This document shows, piece by piece, positions 37,953-47,500 of a stretch of DNA of 64,000 nt. The notes beneath the pieces are model-generated. The model worked only from the letters and a program-made list of their open reading frames with translations. It had not been told where the DNA came from and made no database searches. The position numbers and the translations under genes were made by a program. Source of the DNA: Paenibacillus terricola (GTDB lineage: Bacteria > Bacillota > Bacilli > Paenibacillales > Paenibacillaceae); contig NZ_JACXZA010000012.1 of NCBI RefSeq assembly GCF_014779765.1, positions 1 to 64,000 on the forward strand, read 5' to 3'. Numbering within the stretch: the first letter of the stretch is position 1; the number at the start of each line of letters is the position of its first letter.

Positions 37953-38040
37953 CGCGGCACATATGTGGGGTTCGCTTCTAAATGACGCGCTGATCACTTA
38001 CGTTCTCTCGTTGATTGAGCTATCCTGTTCGCACAACAAA

Positions 38041-38090
38041 CAGCCTTCTCCGTGGACCGGGTCTTTGACCCGGCAGGGGAAGGCTGTATA
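38041..38090 (-). terminator. spoVT terminator (long hairpin)
   Basis: Outer arms ACAGCCTTC and GAAGGCTGT enclose an inner GACCGGGTC/GACCCGG stem. On the minus strand it is followed by TTTGTTGTG and lies about 30 bp past the spoVT stop. It may also end the convergent DUF457 transcript. Confidence 0.6.
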
Positions 38091-38119
38091 TGTGTAAGAG
38101 TTATCTTCGAATGGCCTTT

Positions 38120-38662
38120 CTATTGCTCCATCTGCTTGGCGAGGAAGCCAGCAGCGGTCTCTGCCATCTTTTGTTCCATTTGCGACATCTTGACGCCTTC
38201 TTCCTTGGAGAGCAGGACAACTGTTCCGATCGGATCGCCGCCAGCAATAATCGGAGCAGCGACGTAAGAAGCGAACGTCTCATTCACGTCCTTGATCAGC
38301 TCGATGTTGCCGCTTGATGTCTCAAGAACCGTCTTGCGGTTTTCCATACAATTTTCCAGCACGGATCCGACTGACTTGTCCAGAAAGTCCTTCTTGGATG
38401 CGCCAGCGACAGCGATCACCGTATCCCGGTCTGAGATAAGCGTCACATGCCCAGTGCTTTCGGACAACGATTCTGCATACTCCTTCGCAAAATCGCCCAG
38501 CTCACCAATCGGGGAATACTTCTTCAAGATGACCTCGCCATCGCGGTCCACGAAAATTTCGAGCGGATCGCCTTCGCGGATGCGAAGCGTCCTCCGTATT
38601 TCTTTCGGGATTACTACACGGCCCAGATCGTCGATGCGACGCACAATACCAGTTGCTTTCAT
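38120..38662 (-). CDS. spoVT: Stage V sporulation regulator SpoVT
   Basis: This 180-residue forespore regulator has an AbrB-type swapped-hairpin DNA-binding domain at residues 1-50 ('MKATGIVRRIDDLGRVVIPK', 'IREGDPLEIFVDRDGEVILKKY') and a C-terminal GAF domain ('VTLISDRDTVIAVAGASK', 'APIIAGGDPIGTVVLLS'). The length matches Bacillus SpoVT (178). I chose the ATG at 38662; the ribosome site is weak (GGGG at 9 nt). In Bacillus it sits directly beside mfd; here some 22 kb of other genes intervene. Confidence 0.96.
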   Translation of the reverse strand: MKATGIVRRIDDLGRVVIPKEIRRTLRIREGDPLEIFVDRDGEVILKKYSPIGELGDFAKEYAESLSESTGHVTLISDRDTVIAVAGASKKDFLDKSVGSVLENCMENRKTVLETSSGNIELIKDVNETFASYVAAPIIAGGDPIGTVVLLSKEEGVKMSQMEQKMAETAAGFLAKQMEQ

Positions 38663-38822
38663 GTCTTGTTGCCCCACTTTCCCTGAAGATTTTAAGTCCA
38701 CTGGTTACCTGCCGCTGGTAATCGCATTGTGAAGCGTGTCCTGATGACAAATGTATAAGCGTGAGAAAACCGCCGCTTGTCCGTCCGCTTATATCGAAGA
38801 AGGGATGCTTGGAACTCGACCA

Positions 38823-38852
38823 TAGTATTCATCCCCTCCCATATTCTTATTC
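38823..38852 (-). promoter_or_regulatory. Candidate sigma-G/F promoter of spoVT
   Basis: On the minus strand GAATA (38848-38852), an 18-nt spacer and AATACTA (38823-38829) match the GNATR/CATNCTA pattern with one -10 mismatch. Bacillus spoVT is sigma-G dependent. The 160-nt leader is long, so this is tentative. The rest of 38663-38953 shows no gene. Confidence 0.35.
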
Positions 38853-38953
38853 GTCGCCTTATCGGCGACAAAAAAGGCAAGGTGTTCGCCGTTTGGCAGC
38901 ATTTATTCGGCCGTTCATCTGGCTGGGAATACATCGCTGCATTGGGCTCGCTG

Positions 38954-40699
38954 TTATCCTTCCCGCTGGCGTGTTTCTCCATCCATCCGATTAGCAGAAC
39001 GTAATTTGAGCGCTTCGCCGCCTCGCATGACCAACTGCCAGATCGCCTGTGCAGCATCCTGCACCGTTCTTGGCTGAACATGCCCTTGATCCTTCAGCAA
39101 CCGGAATGGCCGCACCAACCTTGGCAAATGCAGATCTGCGCCCGACAACAGCTCCGCATCGAACAACAGCTCCGGCGTGCCGGAAGCGAGCAGCTGGCCT
39201 TCCTTCATCATAAGAACATCGGTAGCCCATTCCGCTGCAAAATCAACATCATGTGTCGCAACCATGACGGTTAGCCCTTCTTCGTGCATTTTCTCCAATA
39301 GCTGCTGTAGTTGATCGCGGCTCTTAGGATCGAGGAAAGCCATCGGCTCATCAAGAACGATGACGTCCGGTTTCATGGCAAGGACGCCCGCAATCGCAAC
39401 CCGTCGCTTCTGACCATAGCTCAGCTCGAAAGGAGAACGGCTGTCGAAGCCGTCTAGTCCAACAGCATGAAGCGCCTCGGTGACCCTTTGCTGTATCGTA
39501 AGCTCATCCAACCCAAGATTGCGTGGTCCGAAGGCGACATCCTCGCCAACGGTCGGCGAGAAAATCTGGTCGTCCGGATCCTGATACACGACGCCCACTC
39601 GTGTTCTTAATAGATGTGCATTGCCGCTTGATATCCGTTTGCCGAATATCGCAACCTCACCTGCGGAGGGCTGTTCCAACCCATTGAGCAATGCAATCAA
39701 TGTCGATTTGCCCGCTCCATTGGGTCCCATCAGCGCCACTTTCGCCCCTTGCCCGATACTGAAAGACAGGCCATTAAGCGCCTGTCGGTTCCCATAATGA
39801 AAGGTCACTTCCCGTACCTCGATCGCTGACGTCATGGCTTCGCCCTCCTTTAATAGATGTAACGGATTTGTTGAATTTATTGGATTCGATGGGTTCGATG
39901 GGTTCGATGGATCCGCATCGATCGTTCCCGAACGACAACGTGAACGTAAATGACTGCCGTTCCCCATACTTCCGCCGAAACCGCCGCGCGCGGCAATAGA
40001 TTGATAAATACGTCCGCTCCGGCTGTAGGCCCGAACGAACAGAACGCCAAGCAGTTCGCCTAATCTGTGCCAAGTCCGCCGTTTGAAACGCCAGTCTCTA
40101 ATTTGAAGGCCGCGTGCGCGCTGCGCATGGAGCATTCCTCTCGCTTCCTCTCTAAGCAATCCCGTATACCGCAGCATGAGGACGGTCATCTCGAGCAGCA
40201 CGGCAGGCATGCCAATGGCTCGTAGGCTTGCGATAAGCTGATACACCGGTGTCGAGAGGATCAGGTACGTTAAGAGCAGATTCGCACATATTATTTTTAG
40301 CAAAAGAACAAGAGCATGACGTGCTCCCTCTTCCGTCGCTGTCCAACCGCCTACATGAAGCAGCGCAGTGCCGCCATCAGGATGCTGAAACGGAACTAGA
40401 ACAATCGTACCCAGCGCGAACGGAATAATGAGCAGCATGCGGGAGACAATCGATCGGAGCGGCTGTCCGAACCACAGCAGCCACAATAATAAACATCCTG
40501 CCGCTCCACTAAGAACGGCAGGATGTCTGAACAGCATCAAGGCTGCTATTAAACCAAGCACCGACAGAACGCGTCTACGTGACTGCCGATATGGGTGTTG
40601 ATGCGATACAGCGTCAGCTAGCGCTGAATAATTAGCGGTCGTCGTTTCTTTTGGATTAGATGCGATCGATTCCTTCAAGTCCATCTGTTCGCTGCTCAT
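38954..40699 (-). CDS. cbiQO: Fused energy-coupling transporter: CbiQ permease plus CbiO ATPase
   Basis: This 581-residue frame joins two normally separate parts of a nickel/cobalt ECF importer. Residues 40-245 are the CbiQ/EcfT permease, with membrane helices and 'AQRARGLQIRDW' as one coupling motif. Residues 289-581 are the CbiO/EcfA ATPase, with Walker A 'GPNGAGKST', signature 'ELSYGQ', Walker B 'VIVLDEP' and the 'ATHDVDFAAEW' histidine loop. The linker is a Ser-Asn-Pro repeat coded by three 9-bp units. An internal ATG at 39835 has its own AAGGAGGGC 6 nt upstream, so free CbiO may also be made. ATG 40699 has GGAGGGG at 6 nt and overlaps cbiN by 44 bp. Confidence 0.88.
   Translation of the reverse strand: MSSEQMDLKESIASNPKETTTANYSALADAVSHQHPYRQSRRRVLSVLGLIAALMLFRHPAVLSGAAGCLLLWLLWFGQPLRSIVSRMLLIIPFALGTIVLVPFQHPDGGTALLHVGGWTATEEGARHALVLLLKIICANLLLTYLILSTPVYQLIASLRAIGMPAVLLEMTVLMLRYTGLLREEARGMLHAQRARGLQIRDWRFKRRTWHRLGELLGVLFVRAYSRSGRIYQSIAARGGFGGSMGNGSHLRSRCRSGTIDADPSNPSNPSNPINSTNPLHLLKEGEAMTSAIEVREVTFHYGNRQALNGLSFSIGQGAKVALMGPNGAGKSTLIALLNGLEQPSAGEVAIFGKRISSGNAHLLRTRVGVVYQDPDDQIFSPTVGEDVAFGPRNLGLDELTIQQRVTEALHAVGLDGFDSRSPFELSYGQKRRVAIAGVLAMKPDVIVLDEPMAFLDPKSRDQLQQLLEKMHEEGLTVMVATHDVDFAAEWATDVLMMKEGQLLASGTPELLFDAELLSGADLHLPRLVRPFRLLKDQGHVQPRTVQDAAQAIWQLVMRGGEALKLRSANRMDGETRQREG
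39882..39908. repeat. Three 9-bp repeats in the CbiQ-CbiO linker
   Basis: GG(A/G)TTCGAT is repeated at 39882-39890, 39891-39899 and 39900-39908. On the minus strand the units encode Ser-Asn-Pro. The nine-base period keeps the frame whatever the copy number. Confidence 0.9.
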
Positions 40700-41012
40700 T
40701 CCGATCCCCTCCGCTTCTCGTTAACGAACGAGTTAAACCAAATAACACAGCAGCCATAATCATAATGCCGATAGCTCCCGCCAATCCGATGCTGACAGCC
40801 GCCCAAGGAATGCCTGCGACCTCGTAATCCGGTATGGCAGCCAATTCATTGACCGCCGTTTCTTGATGAAGGAAACCGTGGTCCTCCGCTACTCGCTCCA
40901 ATCCATCCGGATGCGAGGAAGCCCAAGGCGACAGCAAGCAGGCAATCGCAATCGTGATCAGCGCTAGGATGATCCAGCGTTTTCTATGCTCGGTTACGCG
41001 ATAGGCGTTCAT
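40656..41012 (-). CDS. cbiN: Nickel/cobalt transporter subunit CbiN (PDGLE domain)
   Basis: This 118-residue membrane protein has helices at about residues 13-32 and 68-92 flanking the extracytoplasmic signature 'HPDGLERVAEDHGF'. CbiN-type subunits stimulate CbiM-mediated Ni/Co uptake. The gene overlaps cbiM upstream by 29 bp and cbiQO downstream by 44 bp, so all three are translated as one coupled unit. Confidence 0.9.
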   Translation of the reverse strand: MNAYRVTEHRKRWIILALITIAIACLLSPWASSHPDGLERVAEDHGFLHQETAVNELAAIPDYEVAGIPWAAVSIGLAGAIGIMIMAAVLFGLTRSLTRSGGDRNEQRTDGLEGIDRI

Positions 41013-41643
41013 TCTTGAAGCCCCCTCCTGTCATCACTGCATTCCGTTCCATCAAATAACCGGTTACCAGCATCGTAATCATGCCTTCTCCAATTCCGAT
41101 CAACATGTGCCAGCCAACCATTGCCGTCAGTGCCGTTGCTAAGTTGAAGGTGCCGGAAGCAGCAAGCAGTACCGCAACCCCTGCCGATGCCGCTACAATG
41201 GATAGCCAAGCTGACATCCAAGCGACGATTGCTCTTCCTTTGCCTCTGAATAGTTTCATACCTAACATATAACTGCCATATCCTACAAAACAGCCGATGA
41301 AGCCGGTACAGAGTACATTGGCACCAAGCGCTGTGATGCCTCCGTCCTGATACACGACCGCCTGCACGAGCAATACAGCCGTCATGACAAGCGCACCGAT
41401 CCATGGACCGAACAGAATGGATACCATCGTTCCGCCAAGAAAATGCCCGGAGGTGGCACCGGCAATAGGAAAGTTAATCATCTGAGCAGCGAATACGAAT
41501 GCGCCAACAAGCGCAATTAGCGGTACCCGCTTCGGTTCCAGCGCTAGCTTCGCCTGGCGAAGGCTGTACGCAACTGCGCCTGCTCCTGCCGCGGTTGTCG
41601 TGATCCAGGTCTTCGCATCGAGAAACCCATCTGGAATATGCAT
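40984..41643 (-). CDS. cbiM: Nickel/cobalt ECF transporter substrate-binding subunit CbiM
   Basis: This 219-residue membrane protein begins 'MHIPDGFLDAKTW'. The N-terminal Met-His (His2) with another histidine binds the metal ion in CbiM/NikM. About six to seven transmembrane segments follow, including 'FPIAGATSGHFLGG', another signature loop. Nickel versus cobalt cannot be read directly; the GlnR-type box upstream and the nearby urea importer favour nickel supply for urease elsewhere in the genome. Confidence 0.93.
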   Translation of the reverse strand: MHIPDGFLDAKTWITTTAAGAGAVAYSLRQAKLALEPKRVPLIALVGAFVFAAQMINFPIAGATSGHFLGGTMVSILFGPWIGALVMTAVLLVQAVVYQDGGITALGANVLCTGFIGCFVGYGSYMLGMKLFRGKGRAIVAWMSAWLSIVAASAGVAVLLAASGTFNLATALTAMVGWHMLIGIGEGMITMLVTGYLMERNAVMTGGGFKNERLSRNRA

Positions 41644-41665
41644 GCCTTTAATCCCTCAATTCTTA

Positions 41666-41682
41666 TGTTAGATTATCTAACA
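41666..41682. promoter_or_regulatory. GlnR/TnrA box upstream of cbiM
   Basis: TGTTAGATTATCTAACA matches TGTNA-N7-TNACA exactly, with 9-bp flanking symmetry in ATGTTAGAT-T-ATCTAACAT. It lies just downstream of the cbi promoter -10, a position expected to repress. Confidence 0.75.
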
Positions 41683-41695
41683 TCCTTGTTTTCCC

Positions 41696-41724
41696 ATTAT
41701 CAAGCATCCCCTTCTGTTCGTCAA
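41696..41724 (-). promoter_or_regulatory. cbiM-N-QO promoter
   Basis: Minus-strand TTGACG (41719-41724), a 17-nt spacer and GATAAT (41696-41701) lie upstream of the GlnR-type box, with predicted start near 41689. Confidence 0.65.
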
Positions 41725-41795
41725 GTAGTTTGAAAGGATCAATTTGGTTACGGTTGGCCACCTGCCCGCCACAAAATGTAGTCAAAACGAAGCAA

Positions 41796-41857
41796 GCACC
41801 AACCTCACCGCTGTCGATTAGCCATTAAAGCTAACCCCAGCAAGCAACGATTGGTGC
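41796..41857 (-). terminator. Possible terminator of the guanidine operon
   Basis: GCACCAA and TTGGTGC (41796-41802 and 41851-41857) enclose an inner GGTTAGC/GGCTAATC stem. A moderately T-rich tract follows on the minus strand, 36 bp past the ATPase stop. The T-run is weak. Confidence 0.35.
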
Positions 41858-41892
41858 ATACGCTCATCATCTCAGATATGGGATCAAACGAA

Positions 41893-42717
41893 TTAGTCAT
41901 GCTTTAACAATTGAGCCAGCTCACGCTTCAACTGCAGAAACACTGGCAGCTCGCGCACATCTGCCGTCCGCTCCGAAGGGAGATCGATGCGGAACTCACG
42001 GATAATCCGCCCTGGGTGAGCACCCATCACAACAATGCGCTGCGACAAGAAAATCGCTTCATCGATATCGTGCGTGATGAACAAGACGGTTGTCTTCTCT
42101 TTCTCCCACACCTCGAGCAGCATCTCTTGCATCTCCACCTTCGTCTGCGCATCCAGCGCACCGAACGGTTCATCCATCAATAATACCTTTGGACGGTTCG
42201 CCAAAGCACGAGCAATCGCAACACGCTGCTTCATCCCGCCCGATAGCTGCTTCGGATAAGCGGAAGCGAACTTCTCCAGGCGAATAATGCGGAGCCAATG
42301 GTTGGAGATGCCCCGCCGCGCAAGCGTCGGAACACCCTTGAGCTTCAGGCCGTACTCGATGTTCTCCCGCACAGTCAGCCAAGGGAACAACGTATAGCCT
42401 TGAAACACCATGCCACGTTCCGCGCCAGGACCGATAATATCTTCCCCGTCTATTGTCAGCTCGCCGGAGGTCGCATCTTCAAGTCCAGCGACGATGCGCA
42501 GCAGCGTTGACTTGCCGCAGCCGGATGGACCAAGAATCGTGACGAACTCATTCTCGCCAATCGTCAGGTCGATATCCTTAAGCGCTTGGAATTGGCTCTT
42601 GCGCGATTCATACACCTTCTGCAGGTTCTGAATATCGATTCTTCCGCGCTCCGCGCCCGTGCTCCCTTGTTCTCGCGACTCATTCACTGCCGTCACTGCT
42701 TCGCTCGCACTTTGCAT
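41893..42717 (-). CDS. ABC transporter ATPase (SsuB/TauB family) of the guanidine operon
   Basis: This 274-residue ATPase powers the importer whose binding protein and permease lie at the front of the operon. Walker A 'GPSGCGKST' is at about residues 63-71, the Q-loop is in 'MVFQGYTLFPW', the signature is 'LSGGMKQRVAIARAL', Walker B is 'VLLMDEPFGALD' and the switch histidine is in 'FITHDIDEA'. The family imports sulfonates, nitrate, taurine or similar small ions. Guanidine (or a related compound) is inferred from the riboswitch-controlled context. ATG has AAGGAGGGG 5 nt upstream and follows allophanate hydrolase by 12 bp. Confidence 0.9.
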   Translation of the reverse strand: MQSASEAVTAVNESREQGSTGAERGRIDIQNLQKVYESRKSQFQALKDIDLTIGENEFVTILGPSGCGKSTLLRIVAGLEDATSGELTIDGEDIIGPGAERGMVFQGYTLFPWLTVRENIEYGLKLKGVPTLARRGISNHWLRIIRLEKFASAYPKQLSGGMKQRVAIARALANRPKVLLMDEPFGALDAQTKVEMQEMLLEVWEKEKTTVLFITHDIDEAIFLSQRIVVMGAHPGRIIREFRIDLPSERTADVRELPVFLQLKRELAQLLKHD

Positions 42718-42729
42718 CCGAACCCCTCC

Positions 42730-44565
42730 TTAAGATGTAACGCCGCTCCGTTCGTTCCGATAAGCCCGCCATCCGCCCGATGACGTGATGTCCACTGCTG
42801 CGAGCTCGGCATACCCTTCGCATATAAAACCCGAAACTTCTGTCCCATCCAATAGCTCTACCTTGCCGATGCCTAGCGGTGCCGGGATAGCTGCAGTGAA
42901 TTCCCCTAATGCTGCAACAGGCATCTCCCATACCTCCAGCGCAATCGATGCGCCTCCCTCAGGCAGCTTAATCAAACCCGGCTTCGTCGGTGTCGTTGGG
43001 AGCTCCATAAGCTTATATCGCGCTGCTGTAAACGTTTCTTCTATAAATTGCGCTCCGCACGCCTGCATCTGCTTCTCCAGCGGGAACCCGCGCATATGAA
43101 GTCCGCATAAAGCAACCCGTATCTTCGCAGATGATTTCTTTGTAATAATGGTCTCGGATTTCGGATTTGCATTCTTGGTCCCGGAGACTCTCGCCTTATC
43201 ATCCAAGTCCGATCCTTCGCACTCGAACGCCAGCCGTTCCGCTACTTCGCGAATAAGACCTTCCTGCTCCGCCGCGCTGAACAACGTAATGCCAAATGGC
43301 AGATCATCGGCCGCCAATCCTGCCGGTATTGCAATTGCACACAAATCAAGCAAGTTGCAATGATTCGTGTAACGGCCCATATCGCGATTGCTTGCGATCG
43401 GATTCTCCCTCACCTGCTCGCGTGTCCACGTCCCGCCTGCGGTTGGAAGCATGAGTACAGCGCTTCGCAATAACTCCTGCGCCTCCCGTTTGTACCTTTG
43501 CAGCTTGTGCATCGCCCCGAATAATGAAGCAGCCGAATACTGATCGGCTCCCGACCGTACGATCTGTTCCGTCACGGGAAGCGTCGAGCCCGGATTCGCC
43601 TCAATGAAGTGTTGCAACCCCGCCCAACGCTCCGCAACCCACGGCCCTTCATACAGTAGCGCCGCAGCAGCAGCGAACACACCTGTATCCACGTATTCCA
43701 CTGGAATCCCGATCAACTTCAGCTGGTGAACAACTCGCACCCATGCCGCTTCGTATTCGGCGGCGAACGGGCCATAGAACGACGGCGTCTCGATCGGCAG
43801 CAGCAGTCGGGTTGGCGCAGCCGCCTCTGGCAATGGGAGATGGCGTGACCACGCATCTTCCGCATGGTATCCGCGCGCCACAGCGTCAACGGTGTAGACA
43901 TCTGCCAAATTAGCCGCAAACACCGTTACGCAGTCCAGACTTTCGCAGGCAGGGACAACGCCTTTCACCGGCCAAGCGCCAAGGCTCGGCTTATAACCGA
44001 CTAGATCATTCAGCGCTGCAGGCACACGGCCAGAGCCAGCCGTGTCCGTGCCAAGCGAGAATGCGGCTTGGCCGCGTGCGACCGCAACCGCCGAGCCGGA
44101 GCTTGAGCCGCCGCTGATCAGCTCCGGCCGAAGCGCGTTATGCGTCTCGCCGTAAGGACTGCGCGTGCCAACGAGACCGGTGGCGAACTGGTCGAGGTTT
44201 GTTTTGCCGACAGGTATCGCTCCTGCCGCAAGCAACCGTTCGACTACTACCGCATGATCATCCGGCGTATAGGCAAATTCCGGACACGCCGCCGTCGAGG
44301 GCACGTTCGCAAGATCGATATTGTCCTTAATTGCGAACGGAACGCCCCACAATGGAGATTCAGAAGGATCAAGCTTCTGGAGCCTTTCGAGATAAGGGCG
44401 GATAAGTTCCATTGATGGCGGCGTAATCCAAATGTTCATATTCGCGTCCGCTTCAGAACGACGGATGATCTCTGCAACGACATCCTCCGGTGTTAAAGCT
44501 CCGTTCCGATACTGCTCCTGCAGCCACCTAATCGTCAGCTGTTCGGGAATGATGGTCTTCGTCAC
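42730..44565 (-). CDS. atzF: Allophanate hydrolase
   Basis: This 611-residue enzyme hydrolyses allophanate to ammonia and carbon dioxide. The amidase-signature domain (residues 20-440) has Lys80 in 'VPFAIKDN', the serine-rich 'GGSSSGSAVAVA' at 152-163 and nucleophile Ser178 in 'DTAGSGRVPAA'. The C-terminal about 125 residues ('VALCGLHMRGFPLEKQM...LGEFTAAIPAPLGIGKVEL') are the separate decarboxylation domain of full-length enzymes. The GTG start at 44565 shares one base with the carboxylase TAG stop and has GGAGG 10 nt upstream; a longer frame lies inside the carboxylase gene. Confidence 0.94.
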   Translation of the reverse strand: MTKTIIPEQLTIRWLQEQYRNGALTPEDVVAEIIRRSEADANMNIWITPPSMELIRPYLERLQKLDPSESPLWGVPFAIKDNIDLANVPSTAACPEFAYTPDDHAVVVERLLAAGAIPVGKTNLDQFATGLVGTRSPYGETHNALRPELISGGSSSGSAVAVARGQAAFSLGTDTAGSGRVPAALNDLVGYKPSLGAWPVKGVVPACESLDCVTVFAANLADVYTVDAVARGYHAEDAWSRHLPLPEAAAPTRLLLPIETPSFYGPFAAEYEAAWVRVVHQLKLIGIPVEYVDTGVFAAAAALLYEGPWVAERWAGLQHFIEANPGSTLPVTEQIVRSGADQYSAASLFGAMHKLQRYKREAQELLRSAVLMLPTAGGTWTREQVRENPIASNRDMGRYTNHCNLLDLCAIAIPAGLAADDLPFGITLFSAAEQEGLIREVAERLAFECEGSDLDDKARVSGTKNANPKSETIITKKSSAKIRVALCGLHMRGFPLEKQMQACGAQFIEETFTAARYKLMELPTTPTKPGLIKLPEGGASIALEVWEMPVAALGEFTAAIPAPLGIGKVELLDGTEVSGFICEGYAELAAVDITSSGGWRAYRNERSGVTS

Positions 44566-47500
44566 TAGACTGACACCTCCGCTGCAGAAGGCTGCAGGGC
44601 AACGATCAACTGCCCCGCCTGCACCGCATCGCCTGGCTTTACATAGTGCGTATTTACGATAAACCCGTCGCATGGCGCCTGCTGGGAAAACTCCATTTTC
44701 ATACTCTCTACGATGAGAAGCGCATCACCCTTGTTCACTCGTTGACCCGGCTCGACGAGCACTTTCCATACACTGCCCGGCATGTTGCAGCGTACCGCTT
44801 CCGTACCCTCCGGCAGCTCTTCTTCTACAGAGGAGTGCTGCGCATCCGGTTCCAACACATATTCGGCAAGGCCGAGCTCGTGCCAGCGATTTCGCTCCGC
44901 TTGGAATGCAGCTTGCTGCGAGATACGGAACGCGTTCGCGCTGTCTGTAATAGAATCAAGGAATTGCAAATAGCTGCCGAGATCGAAAGTTGTCTCTGTA
45001 ATCGACACCTCATAACGACCGCGCGGGAAGTCTTCCCTTAATTGCAGCAGCTCATCAGCGGTGACCGGATAGAATTGAATCTGATCGAAAAACCGGAGCA
45101 GCCATGGTTTGTTGTGCTTGAAGCTGTCGGTTGCGCTGCGGAGTCGATTCCACATCTGAATCGTTCGCCCAACGAACTGATAGCCGCCCGGACCTTCCAT
45201 GCCGTATACGCACATATATGCGCCGCCGATGCCAACTGCATTCTCCGGCGTCCATGTACGTGCCGGATTATACTTCGTCGTGACTAGCCGATGGCGAGGA
45301 TCGATTGGTGTTGCAACGGGAGCGCCAAGATAGACGTCGCCAAGTCCCATAACCAGATAGCTTGCTTCATAGACTATGCGCTTCACGTCTTCGATCGAAT
45401 CAAGACCATTCACGCGGCGAATGAACTCCAGATTGCTCGGGCACCAAGGCGCATCCGGACGGACGCCTTGCTGATAACGTTCAATGGCGAGCTGCGTCGC
45501 CGGATCATCCCACGAGAGCGGCAGCTTAATAATCCGGGAAGGTACTTGAATCGATTCAAGAGGCGGCAGTTGACGGTCGAGCTCTAGCAGCCGTGTACAA
45601 GTTTCCTGCATCGTCATGATGTCGCGGTCGATATGAACTTGCAGCGAGCGTATGCCCGGCGTTAGGTCAACAACCGGAATTTCGCCATCGTCCACAATCG
45701 CCTGCATCAGTGCATGGACTTGGAAGCGCAGCTTCAGATCAAGCTCCATCGGTCCATACTCAACAAGCAGGTTCTCGTCGCCGCTGCAGCGAATCGTGAT
45801 GGGGAATGGACGGTTCTCAACCTCCTGCGCCAAGATCGGATACTGCGGATCGAATGGCCGCTCCGCCGGCAATTTCATTGCCCGGGCAATAACAGCGGCC
45901 GTATCTGCTTGCAGCTGCGACTCGCCCAGCGCGTCATCGCCAATCGCGTTCAACCATACGTTCTGCGCTTCGCGCAGCCCATCTGCTTCCTCCAGCGTCA
46001 GCAGACGGAAACGAACTTTATCGCCAGGACGAAGCTGACCCAGCTTCCAGAACTCAGCCGAAGCCGTCGTTACCGGGCAGACGAAGCCACCAAGGCTAGG
46101 ACCGTCTGGGCCGAGCAGAATCGGCATGTCGCCCGTCAGATCAAGCGTACCAACAGCGTAAGCATTATCGTGAATGTTCGACGGGTGAAGCCCCGCTTCT
46201 CCACCATCTTCACGCGCCCACAGCGGAGCAGGCCCGATCAGCCGCACGCCCGTTCGCGAGCTGTTGAAATGCACTTCATAGCTTGTTGCCGCAAGCTCGG
46301 CAAGGAAGACAGGCTTCAAATATTCCTGCGTGCTGTGCGGACCTGGAATCACTCCGATCGTCCACTCTCGCGTCAGCGCAGGACGATCTGCCGGAGGAAG
46401 CTCAGCCTGATATTCAGCCAGACTTGCCACTTGGTCGGTACCGTCCACTGCCGATTGCCGCTGAACGCCTAACACATCGCCCGTTCGCAGCGCGCGACCG
46501 CCATGACCGCCGAAGCCGCCAAGCGTGAATGTCGATGAACTGCCGAGAATACGCGGCATGTCGAGTCCGCCAGCTACGAGCAGATAAGTACGCAGCCCCA
46601 TCTTCGCTTCGCCGAATCGGAGCACCTGACCACGCTGCGCCAGCACCGGCTTGTAGAGCGGCACCTCACACTGATCAAGCTTCGCATCCATATCCGCACC
46701 CGTGAGGCAGATCCAGATGTCGCTTCGGAACGTATAAGCACCGCCGCGCAGCGTCAGCTCAATGCCCGCTGCATCATCGGCATTGCCGAGCAATCGATTG
46801 CCGATGCGGAACGACAGCGGATCCATCGGCCCGCACGGCGGTACGCCAACATCCCAATGACCTCTGCGGCCCGGATAGTCCTGCACCGTCGACTGCACGC
46901 CGCCATCGAGCACTTCAATGGCATGCTCGGTCGGTTCGAAGCTGTTTAACAATCGCGTGTAGACGTCGCCTTCAACGACAGCCTGCTCCTGCAGCAGCGA
47001 CTGCAAATACGACAGGTTCGTCGTAATGCCATACATTCGCGTCTCCGACAGCGCCTTGATCAGCTTCGCAATCGCGTCGGCGCGGTCGCGGCCGTGCACG
47101 ATGATTTTGGCCAACATCGGATCGTACAGCGACGTTACAATAATGCCATCCCGCACCCATGTCTCATTGCGTGCATCCTCCGAGAATACGGCACGATCTA
47201 ATTGACCAGCGCTTGGGCGGAAGCTGTGATGACAGTCCTCCGCATAAATGCGGGCTTGCATACTGTGTCCCTGCGGCGTCGGCACGTAGGATTCGAGCCC
47301 ATGCAGCTCATCGGCCGCTTCCTTCACCATCCACTCAACCAGATCGACGCCAAGCACTTCCTCCGTCACGCCGTGCTCGACTTGAAGCCTTGTATTCACC
47401 TCGAGAAAATAAAACTCGCTCGTCGTCGGATCATATAGAAACTCGACCGTTCCCGCGCTTCGGTAACCAGCCTCCGCAGCAAGACTGCGCGCCGCCGCGA

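Noticed and set aside
38851-38872. GTCGCC-GGCGAC hairpin near spoVT as terminator
   Set aside because: The A-run lies on the wrong side for plus-strand termination and precedes the stem on the minus strand.
41791-41892. Structured region before cbiM as a cobalamin or nickel/cobalt riboswitch
   Set aside because: It lies upstream of the cbi promoter, in the tail of the guanidine operon, and lacks B12-box or NiCo motif sequences.
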